Translations under genes and position numbers: made by a program
The notes under the pieces: model-generated
The model's input: only the letters and a program-made list of their open reading frames with translations
Database searches by the model: none
What the model was told of the DNA's origin: nothing
Source: Folioceros fuciformis
Taxonomy: Eukaryota > Anthocerotophyta > Anthocerotopsida > Anthocerotales
Direction: 5' to 3'
Length of the DNA: 64,000 nucleotides
NCBI GenBank assembly: GCA_049999805.1
Contig: JBNGIO010006304.1
Span: 375,290 to 439,289 of the forward strand
Shown: positions 21,067 through 30,088 of the stretch, in pieces
Position numbering within the stretch: the first letter of the stretch is position 1
Layout of the letters: each line of letters starts with the position of its first letter

Positions 21067-22419
21067 CAAGCCTGCTCCTAGGCCACACGGCTGTGCAAAT
21101 CAGGCCTGAATCGTACACGAATGCAATTCGACTCCGACAGGCATATAATCCCAAGTTGTACATGTGAAGACCAATGAGCAGCCAGGCTTATGGCGAGAAG
21201 CCTTTGTGTTTGTGGATTCATGAGATGACGATCTGTTAAGATCTCTTTTCCATCAGAGAGCTTCATGTCTGACATCGATGCAGCTGTGGCCTGAAAATCC
21301 TCTTACACCTTCAAACAGGGAAAAACACATGACGCAGGCAACTGCAAACACGCACAGCTTCAATCAGAGGCAGGTCCAGTACCTGGCTCACACCAGACCT
21401 GGTGCAGCGAATTGCAGACAGCAAGGTACCCCAAAACGAGTTGTGACATCTTTAACCCGCTGAAAGGAGGAGGAGGAGAAGAAGAAATGCATCTAGGTGG
21501 AGTCCGTGAAGTCGCTTTTGGAGCAGTGGGATTTTGTAATGTCGCACACGGGCATTGCGAGCAACCCTAAGGGAGCCGTGTGATCTTCTGACGCTGGAGT
21601 GAAAGCGGATGGCCATCCACGACGCGAGGTGGTGGGAGTCACTGGTACAACTGCCACCGACCGCGGCACATGTCGAGGTCGTTGTGCGCAGTCGCAGTCG
21701 CAGTCGCAGCCGCAGCCGCAGCGGCATCCGTAGGCTTGGCATGAAGGAGTTTGCGGCCACGGAAACCGTCGGATGCGAGGGGATAATCCTGGGGCGGCTT
21801 GGGTTTTGCAACGGGATTGGAGCGGGGAGAGGGGAGGGGAGAGTGAAAAAGTTACTGCCCTGGTAACAGAGAGGAGGAGGTGGTCAGTGTGGTGCAGGTG
21901 AAGCGAGTGAGACAGAGCAACCGCCACAGAAGCTCATCAGGCAGCGCCGTTGGAACAGTTGTAGTATATCGCCGCTTGAGGAAGGATGGCGTTGCGGCTG
22001 CTGGATGTGGGGACGATCGAGGTGCCGCCACGGCCCGGAGGCTGCGGCATGTGTAGGAGAAGTTTGTAGGCATCCGGGTTTAAATCTCTGCACAGTGAAT
22101 TGCGCGTGGTGAGGAAGCGCGCACCTCTAGTGAACCTGTTTGTGGCAGGATTTCTGGCTTTATTGCATGTCTTGTGTGCGGAGGTGGGATTGCTTTTGAG
22201 GTTTTCTTGTGAGGGAATTCGGAGGGAGAAAGGGAGCAACGAGAGCTGGGAATTGCCGAGGTTGTAGAGCAACCTCTGGGAGGAGATGGTGGAGGGATGA
22301 AGGATTGTAGGATTCTGTAAGCTGTGGTTAGGGATTTTTACTAGGAACTTGTGAAGGAGAGGGAGGGACCTAACCGGATTGTGGAGGGAGAGGGTCAGAG
22401 GCTGTTGTGATCGTCTTGA
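21067..22419. other. Divergent upstream spacer of GMC and KCTD genes
   Basis: Promoter region shared by the minus-strand GMC gene and the plus-strand BTB gene. A (GCAGTC)n/(GCAGCC)n run lies at about 21684-21722 and a short (AGG)n run at 21466-21480. A first signal-peptide exon of the GMC gene may lie at about 21130-21275 but no consistent splice was found. No other gene could be supported. Confidence 0.5.
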
Positions 22420-23430
22420 ATGGCGGCCATGTCGGGCGTCCGGGAGGATAACGAGGATGTGTTGCCGGTTGTAGATCGGGGTGCGGCAGACGACGGGCCA
22501 ATTGGTGTGGCGCAGGAAGGGGTTGATCGTCTGGAAGATTCGGATCATGTAGATGCTCCAGATGGTTACCAGGGGAGCCATCCGGAGCAGCCACAGCAGC
22601 TGTCACAGGAGCAGCCACAGCAGCTGGCACAGGAGAAGCCACAGCTGCAGGCACAGGAGCAGCCACAGCCGCAGGCACAGGAGCAGCTACAGCTGCAGGC
22701 ACAGGATCAGCGACAGCTGCAGGCACAGGAGCAGCCACAGCTGCAGGCTCAGGAGCAACCACAGCAGCAGGCACAGGGTCAGCCCCTGCAGCTGGGGGTG
22801 GCGGAATCTTCCTTCAACGGAACGATTCAGGCTCTTGTACGAAGGTCCAAGCAAATCCCTGAGTATACCTCTAGCCATTATCAGCACTGGCAGACGATGA
22901 GGGACGACATGAGGCATGGCCAACAAGATTCGCTGCAAAAGGTAAACCAACAGGGCTACAACGACAGGCTCACTCTTCACATTGGTGGCACCCGGTTTGA
23001 GACCTCCAGGCAGACTCTCTGTGTGGATGCCGATTCTATGCTTGCTGCCTGGGTGCTCCGGCACCTGAATGACGGTGACACTATGATGTGGCTAGATAGA
23101 GATGGAAACAGATTTGGCCACGTTTTGAATTACCTCAGAAATGGCACCATTTTCCTTCAGGATGTGCCGTCTCTTAGAGCAGTGCAAGAGGAGGCTGCTT
23201 TTTTCGGTCTCAGTGGCTTGCAAGCCCTCTGTGAGGAGAGAATCAAACACCTTGAAATAAGGGAACGAGATAAGATGCGGAAGAAGGAACAGTATCAGGA
23301 ACACGTGATGGCGTTGCTTAGAGCCATCCTTGATAGAGAGCCACGTTGCCCGCACAGCAAAGCACCTCCAGTCGTGGCAAGAGCTCTACCAAAGGAAGAT
23401 CCAATTTTCGACACGAACGTTGATTTTTGA
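22420..23430 (+). CDS. KCTD-type BTB/T1 domain protein with Gln-rich repeat
   Basis: A single-exon protein of 336 residues. The C-terminal half is a T1 (potassium-channel tetramerisation-like) BTB domain at about residues 185-275: LTLHIGGTRFETSRQTL, then MWLDRDGNRFGHVLNYLRNG, then EEAAFFGLSGLQALCEERI. It is followed by a charged helix. Such proteins oligomerise and often serve as substrate adaptors of CUL3 ubiquitin ligases; no channel segments are present. The N-terminal half has an acidic start and then about nine degenerate 8-residue repeats of the type AQEQPQLQ (residues about 55-125), encoded by a 24-bp minisatellite. The start is the ATG at 22420, with a second in-frame ATG at 22429. 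The partner and substrate cannot be inferred. Confidence 0.85.
   Translation: MAAMSGVREDNEDVLPVVDRGAADDGPIGVAQEGVDRLEDSDHVDAPDGYQGSHPEQPQQLSQEQPQQLAQEKPQLQAQEQPQPQAQEQLQLQAQDQRQLQAQEQPQLQAQEQPQQQAQGQPLQLGVAESSFNGTIQALVRRSKQIPEYTSSHYQHWQTMRDDMRHGQQDSLQKVNQQGYNDRLTLHIGGTRFETSRQTLCVDADSMLAAWVLRHLNDGDTMMWLDRDGNRFGHVLNYLRNGTIFLQDVPSLRAVQEEAAFFGLSGLQALCEERIKHLEIRERDKMRKKEQYQEHVMALLRAILDREPRCPHSKAPPVVARALPKEDPIFDTNVDF
22585..22790. repeat. 24-bp coding minisatellite in the KCTD gene
   Basis: Tandem units close to CAGGAGCAGCCACAGCTGCA with GGCA, about eight or nine copies, all in frame so that copy-number change would alter the Gln/Glu tract by 8 residues at a time. Confidence 0.85.
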
Positions 23431-24174
23431 AGGTTGTTTTCCTCCTCTCCAGTCACTTGTTCAATGCGAAGGCAATCCTGCCAAGTCCCTGACCCTGCAG
23501 TTGCCAGCCAACCACTCTTGACTGTTACCAGGTCTGCCCGTTCAAGCTGAGCCTCAATGTGGATGAGTCTCTGATGTGAATTCAAAGACCTAGCCTCTCT
23601 GGATGGCTCATTGACAATTGTGAATGTCATTCTATCAGTTTTTCGTGATTACATAACTGAAATGGATCACGCAAACCTTGTTTCATAAGATAATAGCTGC
23701 ATAGGTACGTTTACAACTGCCATATATTGCGGGCTACCTACACGATGTCAAGGACATCGCTATGTACCGCCCAAAACGTCATAAATCGGACACAGGTGAG
23801 ACCTATCCACCTCGATTGGTGTTTAATCCACGGCACTTCACCTGTCTCAGATCAGATTCCTGTTCCCGTTTCCGCTCAAATCTCTTCCGTCGGTGTTTCC
23901 AAGGGACTGCAACGACCGAGACCGAATTCATTAGAAGTAACCAGCTTCACGACCAGATTCACGACCAGTAGTAACCATGACCTTCCAGTTCTGGTCTCGT
24001 CGGTATGACACGATTATCAGTCCCCTGGACGGCACAGCGAAACGAGTACTGTGACACTTTGAGGTTACTGACGCACGTCGTCCAACGTGATGGCCTTCGC
24101 CAAACAGACATCTCCTTGCTGGACAACCGCACTACAGTGCAAGACCTGAGAGTTGTCGAGCACAGCCGATCGCC
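23431..24174. other. Convergent 3' spacer between KCTD and PPR-SMR genes
   Basis: No gene is seen in 744 bases. Both flanking genes end here. Confidence 0.6.
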
Positions 24175-26319
24175 TTATGCAGGTTGTCTCGTGAGTGGCC
24201 TTGACCACTCCCCACTGCGAAGCCATGTTTGGACAGCATCACCAGATGCCAAGAGAAAATGGAGCGTGTCCCGCCCATCTTCTGACATGGTAGACTTCTC
24301 GGTGAAAGGAGATTTTCTCGCAGTCAAATAAGAGATTACTGCGTCTTTCTTTTTCTGCTCTGTGTCTACCCATCGACCCCTCCCTGATCCAGTTTCTATC
24401 ATAACTACTTTAGGCAGTTCTTGCTTCTCCTCGAGCACCTGAGACAGAGTGCGCATCCACCACTCAACAGCACACTGGGATGCGCCCAGGGAGAGGTGGC
24501 GTAAATGCAGTCGCCACACTGCAGGTGCACGGGATTGAATATCTGCAAATACTCCCAGGTTCACTGACAGCATAAGTAGATCTGACGCCCTAGCCTCAAT
24601 ATCCGTCACCCGACAAAAATCAACCATAGCATTGATGAACCTACGATAGGTCGCAGCTGGGTACCTCTGCGTTAACGAATGGAGCACAAGGTGAAGTTCT
24701 TTCTCCTCTGACCCCGGAGAAATCAATTTCTGCACTGTGTCGTGCAATTCCAGGTTACCCTTCTTGAAAATCCCGAAGACAGTACTCCGCTGCTCATCGT
24801 TCTCACAGAGAACCAAGATACTGAAAAGACTGCTCCACAGCAGATCATCTGGCTCACATCCACAGCTGATCATTTCATCAAAGAGCTCATTAACTCTCGC
24901 AAAATCCTTCGCTTGTCCATGAGCCTGGATTAGTGAGGTATATGTGACAACATCCCTGGAGAATCCAGACCGAATCATTCGTGAAAAAGCACTCATGGCC
25001 TTGTCCTTGCTGCCACGCTTAGCATACAAGTGCAGCATAGTCTTGTACGAGTACGCATTTGGTGGCATCCCGAATTTTTGCATGTCATTGAAAATCTTTT
25101 CAGCTTGCTCCTCAGAACCATACTCCGCACAATGTTTGAGAACTGAGTTATGAACAACCGCATCACAATCCCAGCCTTCCCGTTGCATTCGATGGAAAAG
25201 GTCTAGACAATCCTGAAATTGCCCACCTTTACCATAGGCATCAATCATAGAGCTAACGGTTACAGCATTGGGCTTCAGACCAGAGGTGATCATCTCATTC
25301 ATCACTCCTGCAGCTTCATCAGTTCTTCCTGCATCGCCATAGATCCGAATCAGAATATTATAGACAACTGTGGTAGGCTTCACCCCTGAATTCCTCATCT
25401 CCTTGTAAGTCCTCTCAACGTCTGTGTACCTACCAGCGTTGCCCAACATATTCAAAATGGTACCATATGTGACGATATCGAATTTCCAGCCAGCATCTCT
25501 GAGCTCATAGAAGAGAACAAGCGCTTGCTTTACATTACCCGCTTTCGCATACACGTCCAGGACGGAACAATACGTCACGGCATCGGGAACACAGCCGGCA
25601 TCATGCATCTTTTCGTACCATTCCAAAGCCTGTTCATGGCGATTGCACCTGCTCGCACAGCTTATCAAAGTGCTGTAAGTGATGTTATCAGGAGACATAC
25701 CCTTCTGAATCATCTCCACCACCAAACCCTCTGCCAGGTCCCACTGCCGGCCTTTCCTCAGCAATTTCACCATGACATTGTAGGTGAAGACATTCAAGTC
25801 ATACTCTTTGGATTCGGCCCACCTGAAAAAGGGCAAAGCTTTCTCCCACCTTCCCAGAGAATTCAAAATGGTCACCAAGCTGCGTGCGCTCAAGGGAGTC
25901 CCCCACCCTTCCATAGCCAGAGCTACCCCTGCCTCTGTCTCATCGCAGCCCTTCAACCTCCCCAGGATGGACGGTAAAACCGACAGAGGCCTTTCCACCT
26001 TTCCAGCCTCCACAGAGCCTACATTCCGGTCAGTCCCCTCCGAACCCTGTCCCCGTCTCCACCTATCCACCCCCACCGCATTCCTAGACACTCTTTGGCT
26101 GGAGAACTCCGAATGCAGCTTCCGCAACTGCTTGACCATGGAGGAGGAGCCTGAATCGCTGGATCCCGCCGTCTCATCGGGAGAAACCGTGGGTGCAGCA
26201 TTTTCACTCAAGCAGCACACATAACGCCACTTGCATGCTCTCCTGGTGTCCGAGCACGACGTCGATGGGAGAGCGTGGCTTAAGCCAAGGAGCTGCGTCG
26301 AATGAGAGGACATAGCCAT
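24175..26319 (-). CDS. PPR-SMR protein, SOT1/ATP4-like, plastid RNA processing
   Basis: An intronless protein of 714 residues from the ATG at 26319. An N-terminal Ser/Arg-rich stretch (first about 60 residues) fits a plastid transit peptide. About ten P-type PPR repeats follow (residues about 130-500), for example NVFTYNVMVKLLRKGRQWDL, DNITYSTLISCASRC and DAVTYCSVLDVYAKAGNV. A C-terminal SMR domain occupies about residues 600-700 (LHLRHLSLGASQCAVEWWM, IETGSGRGRW). P-type PPR-SMR proteins bind single-stranded RNA. The order of repeats and the FCRVTDIEARASDLL linker resemble Arabidopsis SOT1 (At5g46580), which protects and matures the 23S-4.5S rRNA precursor, more than SVR7/ATP4. That choice is inference. 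The SMR TGxGxx motif reads TGSGRG. No break is visible. Confidence 0.88.
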   Translation of the reverse strand: MAMSSHSTQLLGLSHALPSTSCSDTRRACKWRYVCCLSENAAPTVSPDETAGSSDSGSSSMVKQLRKLHSEFSSQRVSRNAVGVDRWRRGQGSEGTDRNVGSVEAGKVERPLSVLPSILGRLKGCDETEAGVALAMEGWGTPLSARSLVTILNSLGRWEKALPFFRWAESKEYDLNVFTYNVMVKLLRKGRQWDLAEGLVVEMIQKGMSPDNITYSTLISCASRCNRHEQALEWYEKMHDAGCVPDAVTYCSVLDVYAKAGNVKQALVLFYELRDAGWKFDIVTYGTILNMLGNAGRYTDVERTYKEMRNSGVKPTTVVYNILIRIYGDAGRTDEAAGVMNEMITSGLKPNAVTVSSMIDAYGKGGQFQDCLDLFHRMQREGWDCDAVVHNSVLKHCAEYGSEEQAEKIFNDMQKFGMPPNAYSYKTMLHLYAKRGSKDKAMSAFSRMIRSGFSRDVVTYTSLIQAHGQAKDFARVNELFDEMISCGCEPDDLLWSSLFSILVLCENDEQRSTVFGIFKKGNLELHDTVQKLISPGSEEKELHLVLHSLTQRYPAATYRRFINAMVDFCRVTDIEARASDLLMLSVNLGVFADIQSRAPAVWRLHLRHLSLGASQCAVEWWMRTLSQVLEEKQELPKVVMIETGSGRGRWVDTEQKKKDAVISYLTARKSPFTEKSTMSEDGRDTLHFLLASGDAVQTWLRSGEWSRPLTRQPA

Positions 26320-26537
26320 AGCACCAGATTCCTACCCCAAAACGCCAGTTCTAAGTCTAGCATCCCATCTCCAATTACATTCCACAACAGTGTCGTCTCG
26401 TGAGGCCTTCGACTAGCGTTGGAACATGCATGGCTTAGGGCTTTGCTCCAAACCTAACACCCAAGCCTCCCGGCTCGGTTGAATATGTACTCCCGTCGAC
26501 TTGGAAATTCCTCATCTCTCATCATAGGTGTTCTGTA
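26320..26537. other. Upstream region of the PPR-SMR gene
   Basis: 218 bases between the PPR-SMR ATG and the MITE-like repeat; part of its promoter and leader. Nothing else is seen. Confidence 0.5.
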
Positions 26538-26751
26538 TGGGATGCCAAAGGGGACACGCCCCCTCTCTCTAGGGATTTTTTACAAACGCACCGGTTATGC
26601 GTCCCCTTTGGCGCGTACGCGACTTTGAAGGCCAAAACCAAACCGGACATCCAGCATACCGCAAACCAAACCCTTTCGCGAGGACCACAACCCAAACCAA
26701 ACCCCTTCCTGCCATCCAGCACCCCCTTCCTGCCATCCAGCACCCACCCCC

Positions 26752-26851
26752 NNNNNNNNNNNNNNNNNNNNNNNNNNNNNNNNNNNNNNNNNNNNNNNNN
26801 NNNNNNNNNNNNNNNNNNNNNNNNNNNNNNNNNNNNNNNNNNNNNNNNNNN
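26752..26851. other. Assembly gap (100 N)
   Basis: One hundred N inside the MITE-like element. CCATCCAGC stands on both sides. Confidence 0.95.
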
Positions 26852-26928
26852 CCATCCAGCTGTGAACATGAAAACGAAGAGTTATGGTTTTTTCTGTGTC
26901 TGTCCCCTTTGGTGCGGAGTCCAGTTTG

Positions 26929-26960
26929 GTCCGTTTTGGTAAACCGTTACCAAAACGGAC
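26929..26960. repeat. Perfect 14-bp inverted repeat with 4-bp loop
   Basis: GTCCGTTTTGGTAA, loop ACCG, then TTACCAAAACGGAC. It lies within the MITE-like element and can form a hairpin. Confidence 0.9.
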
Positions 26961-27028
26961 AGGAGTCCGATTTGGTAGGCATAAAAAAGGAATTTTCTGG
27001 TAAATACCCATGGGAAAGCATTAAAAAC

Positions 27029-27037
27029 TATATATAG
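27029..27037 (+). promoter_or_regulatory. Possible TATA box of KRI1
   Basis: TATATATAG, 97-105 bases before the KRI1 ATG and within the right end of the MITE-like element. It is the only good TATA match near the gene. Confidence 0.45.
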
Positions 27038-27133
27038 TGAGAGAGTGTCCCCTTTGGTATGCCATCGAGGACCTCGCGGGATTTTTGAGTCTGTGTGTGC
27101 CCCTTGTGAGTACCATTTGAGGGCCGATGAGCT

Positions 27134-29128
27134 ATGGCCGGGGTGAAGCGTAAATCGCTTCTGGACGAAGAGGATGATGATCATAATGGTGTTGGGAACC
27201 AGGTTACCCTCAAAGTGAACAAGGTGTATGCTGAACGGTTTGAGCACAACAAGCGAAGAGAGGATTTGCATCGCCTGCAGGAGTTGCAGAAAAAGGGCAT
27301 TGGTCTGTCGGACGGGGAAGATAGCAATGGATCGTCTGAGGGGGAGGAGGAGGATGAGGATGGGTTGTTGCCTGAGCGCGTGAATCTGCAGATCTTCGAG
27401 ACTCTAGCTAAGATTAGGAAGAAGGACCCGTCGATTTACTCGTCAGATGCCAAGTTTTATGATGAAGAGGAAGATGGAGAGGAGTCACATGAGGAGGGGA
27501 AGGGTATCGAGAAGAAGAAAAAGCCGCTGTATCTGAAGGACGTGATTGCCAAGCAGCTTCTGGAAGACGACGGACCGGACGCGAAGGAGGTGCCTGTCAA
27601 GCCAGGGCCCGGGAAGAGCTATGTTCAGGAGCAGCAAGAGTTGAAAAGAGCCTTCCTGGAAAGTGTGACCAAGGCTGATGTCGACGATGCGGATGGCTTG
27701 TTTCTGGTAAGGAAGAAGACGAAGGAGGAGCTTGAGAAGGAGACAGAGGAGACTGTGGCAGAGGGTGACGAGACGAGAAAGGATGTGGGGGCCGTTATCG
27801 AAGAGTATTTTGGTAATGACACAGACCTGGATGAGAACGAAAGATTTCTGAAGTCATATATCCAGAACCAGGGTTGGATTGACCGAGAGAGTAGGAAGGA
27901 GCCATCGTTTGGTGATATTGATGTTGGTGAAGATGATGAGGAAGTAGAGAAGCAGGATAGGTTTGAGGCTGAGTACAATTTCAGATACCAGGATGAAGAC
28001 GGGTTTCAGGTCCAGGGCTGTCCTCGCATATTGGCAGGGTCTGTGAGGAAGAAACCTGACCAAAGGAAAAAGCAAAGACTAAGCAAGCAGGAGAGGCTGA
28101 CAGAACAGGAGAGGGCCAGACAGGAAGAGGTGAAACGTTTGAAGAACGTAAAGAGGAATGAACTCTTGGAAAAGCTTGAGCAGATCAGAAGCATCGCTGG
28201 TGCTGACGAGGAAGCCTTAGCTGCTTTGGGCGAGGATGATCTAGAGGAGGATTTCAATCCAGATGAGTATGACAAGAAGATGGCTGAGGCTTTTGGTGAT
28301 GCCTACTATGGTGGCCACGATGTTGATGACAGATTCAATAAGGATGATGCTGATGATTTTGATGAAATGGACGACATGGAGAAACCTGATTTTGAGGCTG
28401 AAGATGAGCTGTTGGGACTGCCCGAGGGGTGGGACAGTGGGGCCAAGACTGGCTTTTCAGCTGTCTACGCAAAGCAAAAGAAAGTTGACATTGATGGCAC
28501 AGCTTCTTCCGCAGGGGAGAAGAAGACCTTGAAAATGTCTCTCAAGGACAAGATGGAGTTTGAAAAGAAAATGGAAGAGTACTACAAGCTGGACTATGAA
28601 GACGTGGTGGGGGATTTACCAACGAGGTTCAAGTACACGAAGGTTAAACGCAATCTGTATGGCTTGAGAACTAAGGATATCTTAAATACAGATGACCAGG
28701 ACCTAAATCAATATGTGTCTCTTAAGAAGCTTGCCCCTTATCGGACTGAAGAGTGGAAGGTTCCCCGACATCTTCGCCAACAACGTTTTAGTAGGAAGGA
28801 CCGGGAAAAGAGATCTTTGGATGTTGTCCCGAGCGACAGCAGTAGCGCCAAAGAGCTGAAGTCCAATGCTGATGCGCATGGGGCTCCAGCAAGTACTAGT
28901 ACAGGTATGGGGTTAGATAGCACTGAATCGGTGGCAACCAAGGCGGAGAAGGGAAGCCAACCGAATGGCAAAATAGCTGAGCAAGGCAATGAAATTATTT
29001 CCAAGAGCAAGAAAAAGAGGAGGAGACAGAAAGGTCCCCAGCTCCCCATGTCTCGGTTACTAGCATATAGAGGGATCCAACCCCCTCCGAAAAAGCAGAA
29101 GAAGCAAAAGGTTGCTCCATCCAATTGA
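27134..29128 (+). CDS. KRI1: KRI1 ribosome-biogenesis protein
   Basis: A nucleolar protein needed for 40S subunit assembly in yeast, where it binds KRR1; a plant orthologue is expected to act the same way. It is a single exon of 664 residues starting MAGVKRKSLLDEEDDD. The N-terminus has the family opening VTLKVNKVYAERFEHNKRRE. A very acidic and lysine-rich body follows, with the KRI1 core around residues 290-430 (FRYQDEDGFQVQGCPR, then KKPDQRKKQRLSKQERL, LLGLPEGWDSG). The C-terminal KRI1 domain is at about residues 475-555 (YYKLDYEDVVGDLPTRFKY, LYGLRTKDILNTDDQDLNQY, LKKLAPYRTEEW). The tail is basic (KSKKKRRRQKGPQLPMSRLL). Length is within the family range. The gene is intronless and its presumed promoter overlaps a MITE-like repeat. 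Confidence 0.93.
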   Translation: MAGVKRKSLLDEEDDDHNGVGNQVTLKVNKVYAERFEHNKRREDLHRLQELQKKGIGLSDGEDSNGSSEGEEEDEDGLLPERVNLQIFETLAKIRKKDPSIYSSDAKFYDEEEDGEESHEEGKGIEKKKKPLYLKDVIAKQLLEDDGPDAKEVPVKPGPGKSYVQEQQELKRAFLESVTKADVDDADGLFLVRKKTKEELEKETEETVAEGDETRKDVGAVIEEYFGNDTDLDENERFLKSYIQNQGWIDRESRKEPSFGDIDVGEDDEEVEKQDRFEAEYNFRYQDEDGFQVQGCPRILAGSVRKKPDQRKKQRLSKQERLTEQERARQEEVKRLKNVKRNELLEKLEQIRSIAGADEEALAALGEDDLEEDFNPDEYDKKMAEAFGDAYYGGHDVDDRFNKDDADDFDEMDDMEKPDFEAEDELLGLPEGWDSGAKTGFSAVYAKQKKVDIDGTASSAGEKKTLKMSLKDKMEFEKKMEEYYKLDYEDVVGDLPTRFKYTKVKRNLYGLRTKDILNTDDQDLNQYVSLKKLAPYRTEEWKVPRHLRQQRFSRKDREKRSLDVVPSDSSSAKELKSNADAHGAPASTSTGMGLDSTESVATKAEKGSQPNGKIAEQGNEIISKSKKKRRRQKGPQLPMSRLLAYRGIQPPPKKQKKQKVAPSN

Positions 29129-30088
29129 TGGCCTGCGAAGCTTACCAACACTGACATGTCCCTTGAAGGTTTGTGCTGACGTGGGAGTGGCCGCTGCTCG
29201 CTGGGTATGCCCAGCAAGGGCTCTGCATGAGGCACTTGCTGTCTGTGGACAAGTGGAGCAGGAGAACCTGATTTTGGCTAACCATGGGCGATGTGGTTTT
29301 TCGAGGATCCGGTCAAACTGGACCCTCACCGAGCCCATGTGCTTGTGGCCACCGCCCACGAGATGCATTTTGAGATGTAGAAACGATGAAAGATTGGTAG
29401 TAATAGGAAGCACGAAACTCGCAGTGGCGGACAGTGAGGACGATGAAGGGGTAGTGCCTTGTTGCTTCGCATCCTGTATCTGCAATCAAGGATTGCGACC
29501 ATTGTCGTGCGCGGGCATATCTCGAGAACCGTCTGACAGGACTGACCTTTACTTTGAGCCCTGGCTTGCTGTGTGCCAGAAATGGCTAGGGTGAGGAGAA
29601 AGAGATTGTGCTGGAAGCTGGTGCTCGTCAGGTAGATCGGATCCCTGTACATTATACCTTCAGCGGTCGTGAAGCCCGGGGTCGGCCAGGCCCCCCTCCA
29701 GGTGCGCCTGAAGGGCGTGGCATTCTAACGTCCTACAGAATGTTATTGACTTCCATTTTCTGCACTGCCATTTACAGCGTGTCGGTGTAGAAAAATTGAT
29801 GGAAGCTGGAAAGTGCAGTGAAGGGGCCCGAAGGTGTTTAGTGTTAAATAGGATTAAAATGAGAAGACTTTTTTGGAGAGGATATTAATATTAATATATT
29901 ACGACAAGTACTATTGGGTCAGAAAGTAAATGCATGGGACAAGGGAGAGCGATGGGTTTGGATAGAGCGATGTCTCTACTTTCAGCTAGTTGACTTTGCG
30001 AACGTTCCAATGTCTGGCGTGAGAAAAGAGGCGTGCCTATTCAATCCAACTCCAAGCACACTACTGATCATAACATTTATTTGTATTC
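29129..30088. other. Convergent 3' spacer between KRI1 and ankyrin/BTB genes
   Basis: 960 bases with no gene that I can support. It holds the KRI1 3' UTR and, near 29880-29905, an AT-rich patch (ATTAATATTAATATATT). Confidence 0.6.

Larger units (their letters stand above)
26538..27064. mobile_element. MITE-like element with inverted termini
   Basis: The left terminus reads TGGGATGCCAAAGGGGACAC and the right terminus, on the minus strand, TGGCATACCAAAGGGGACAC. Both are followed by CTCTCTC-type pyrimidines. Internal copies of CCCCTTTGG lie at about 26603 and 26904. The element is about 527 bases including a 100-N gap and encodes nothing recognisable, as expected for a non-autonomous DNA element. 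No clean target duplication is visible, so the superfamily is not assigned. Confidence 0.6.

Noticed and set aside
20341-21081. Plus-strand frame of 246 codons
   Set aside because: Antisense to the GMC oxidoreductase exon that carries clear FAD motifs.
22370-22774. Minus-strand frame rich in PVPAAVAAP repeats
   Set aside because: It is the antisense of the Gln-rich coding minisatellite of the KCTD gene.
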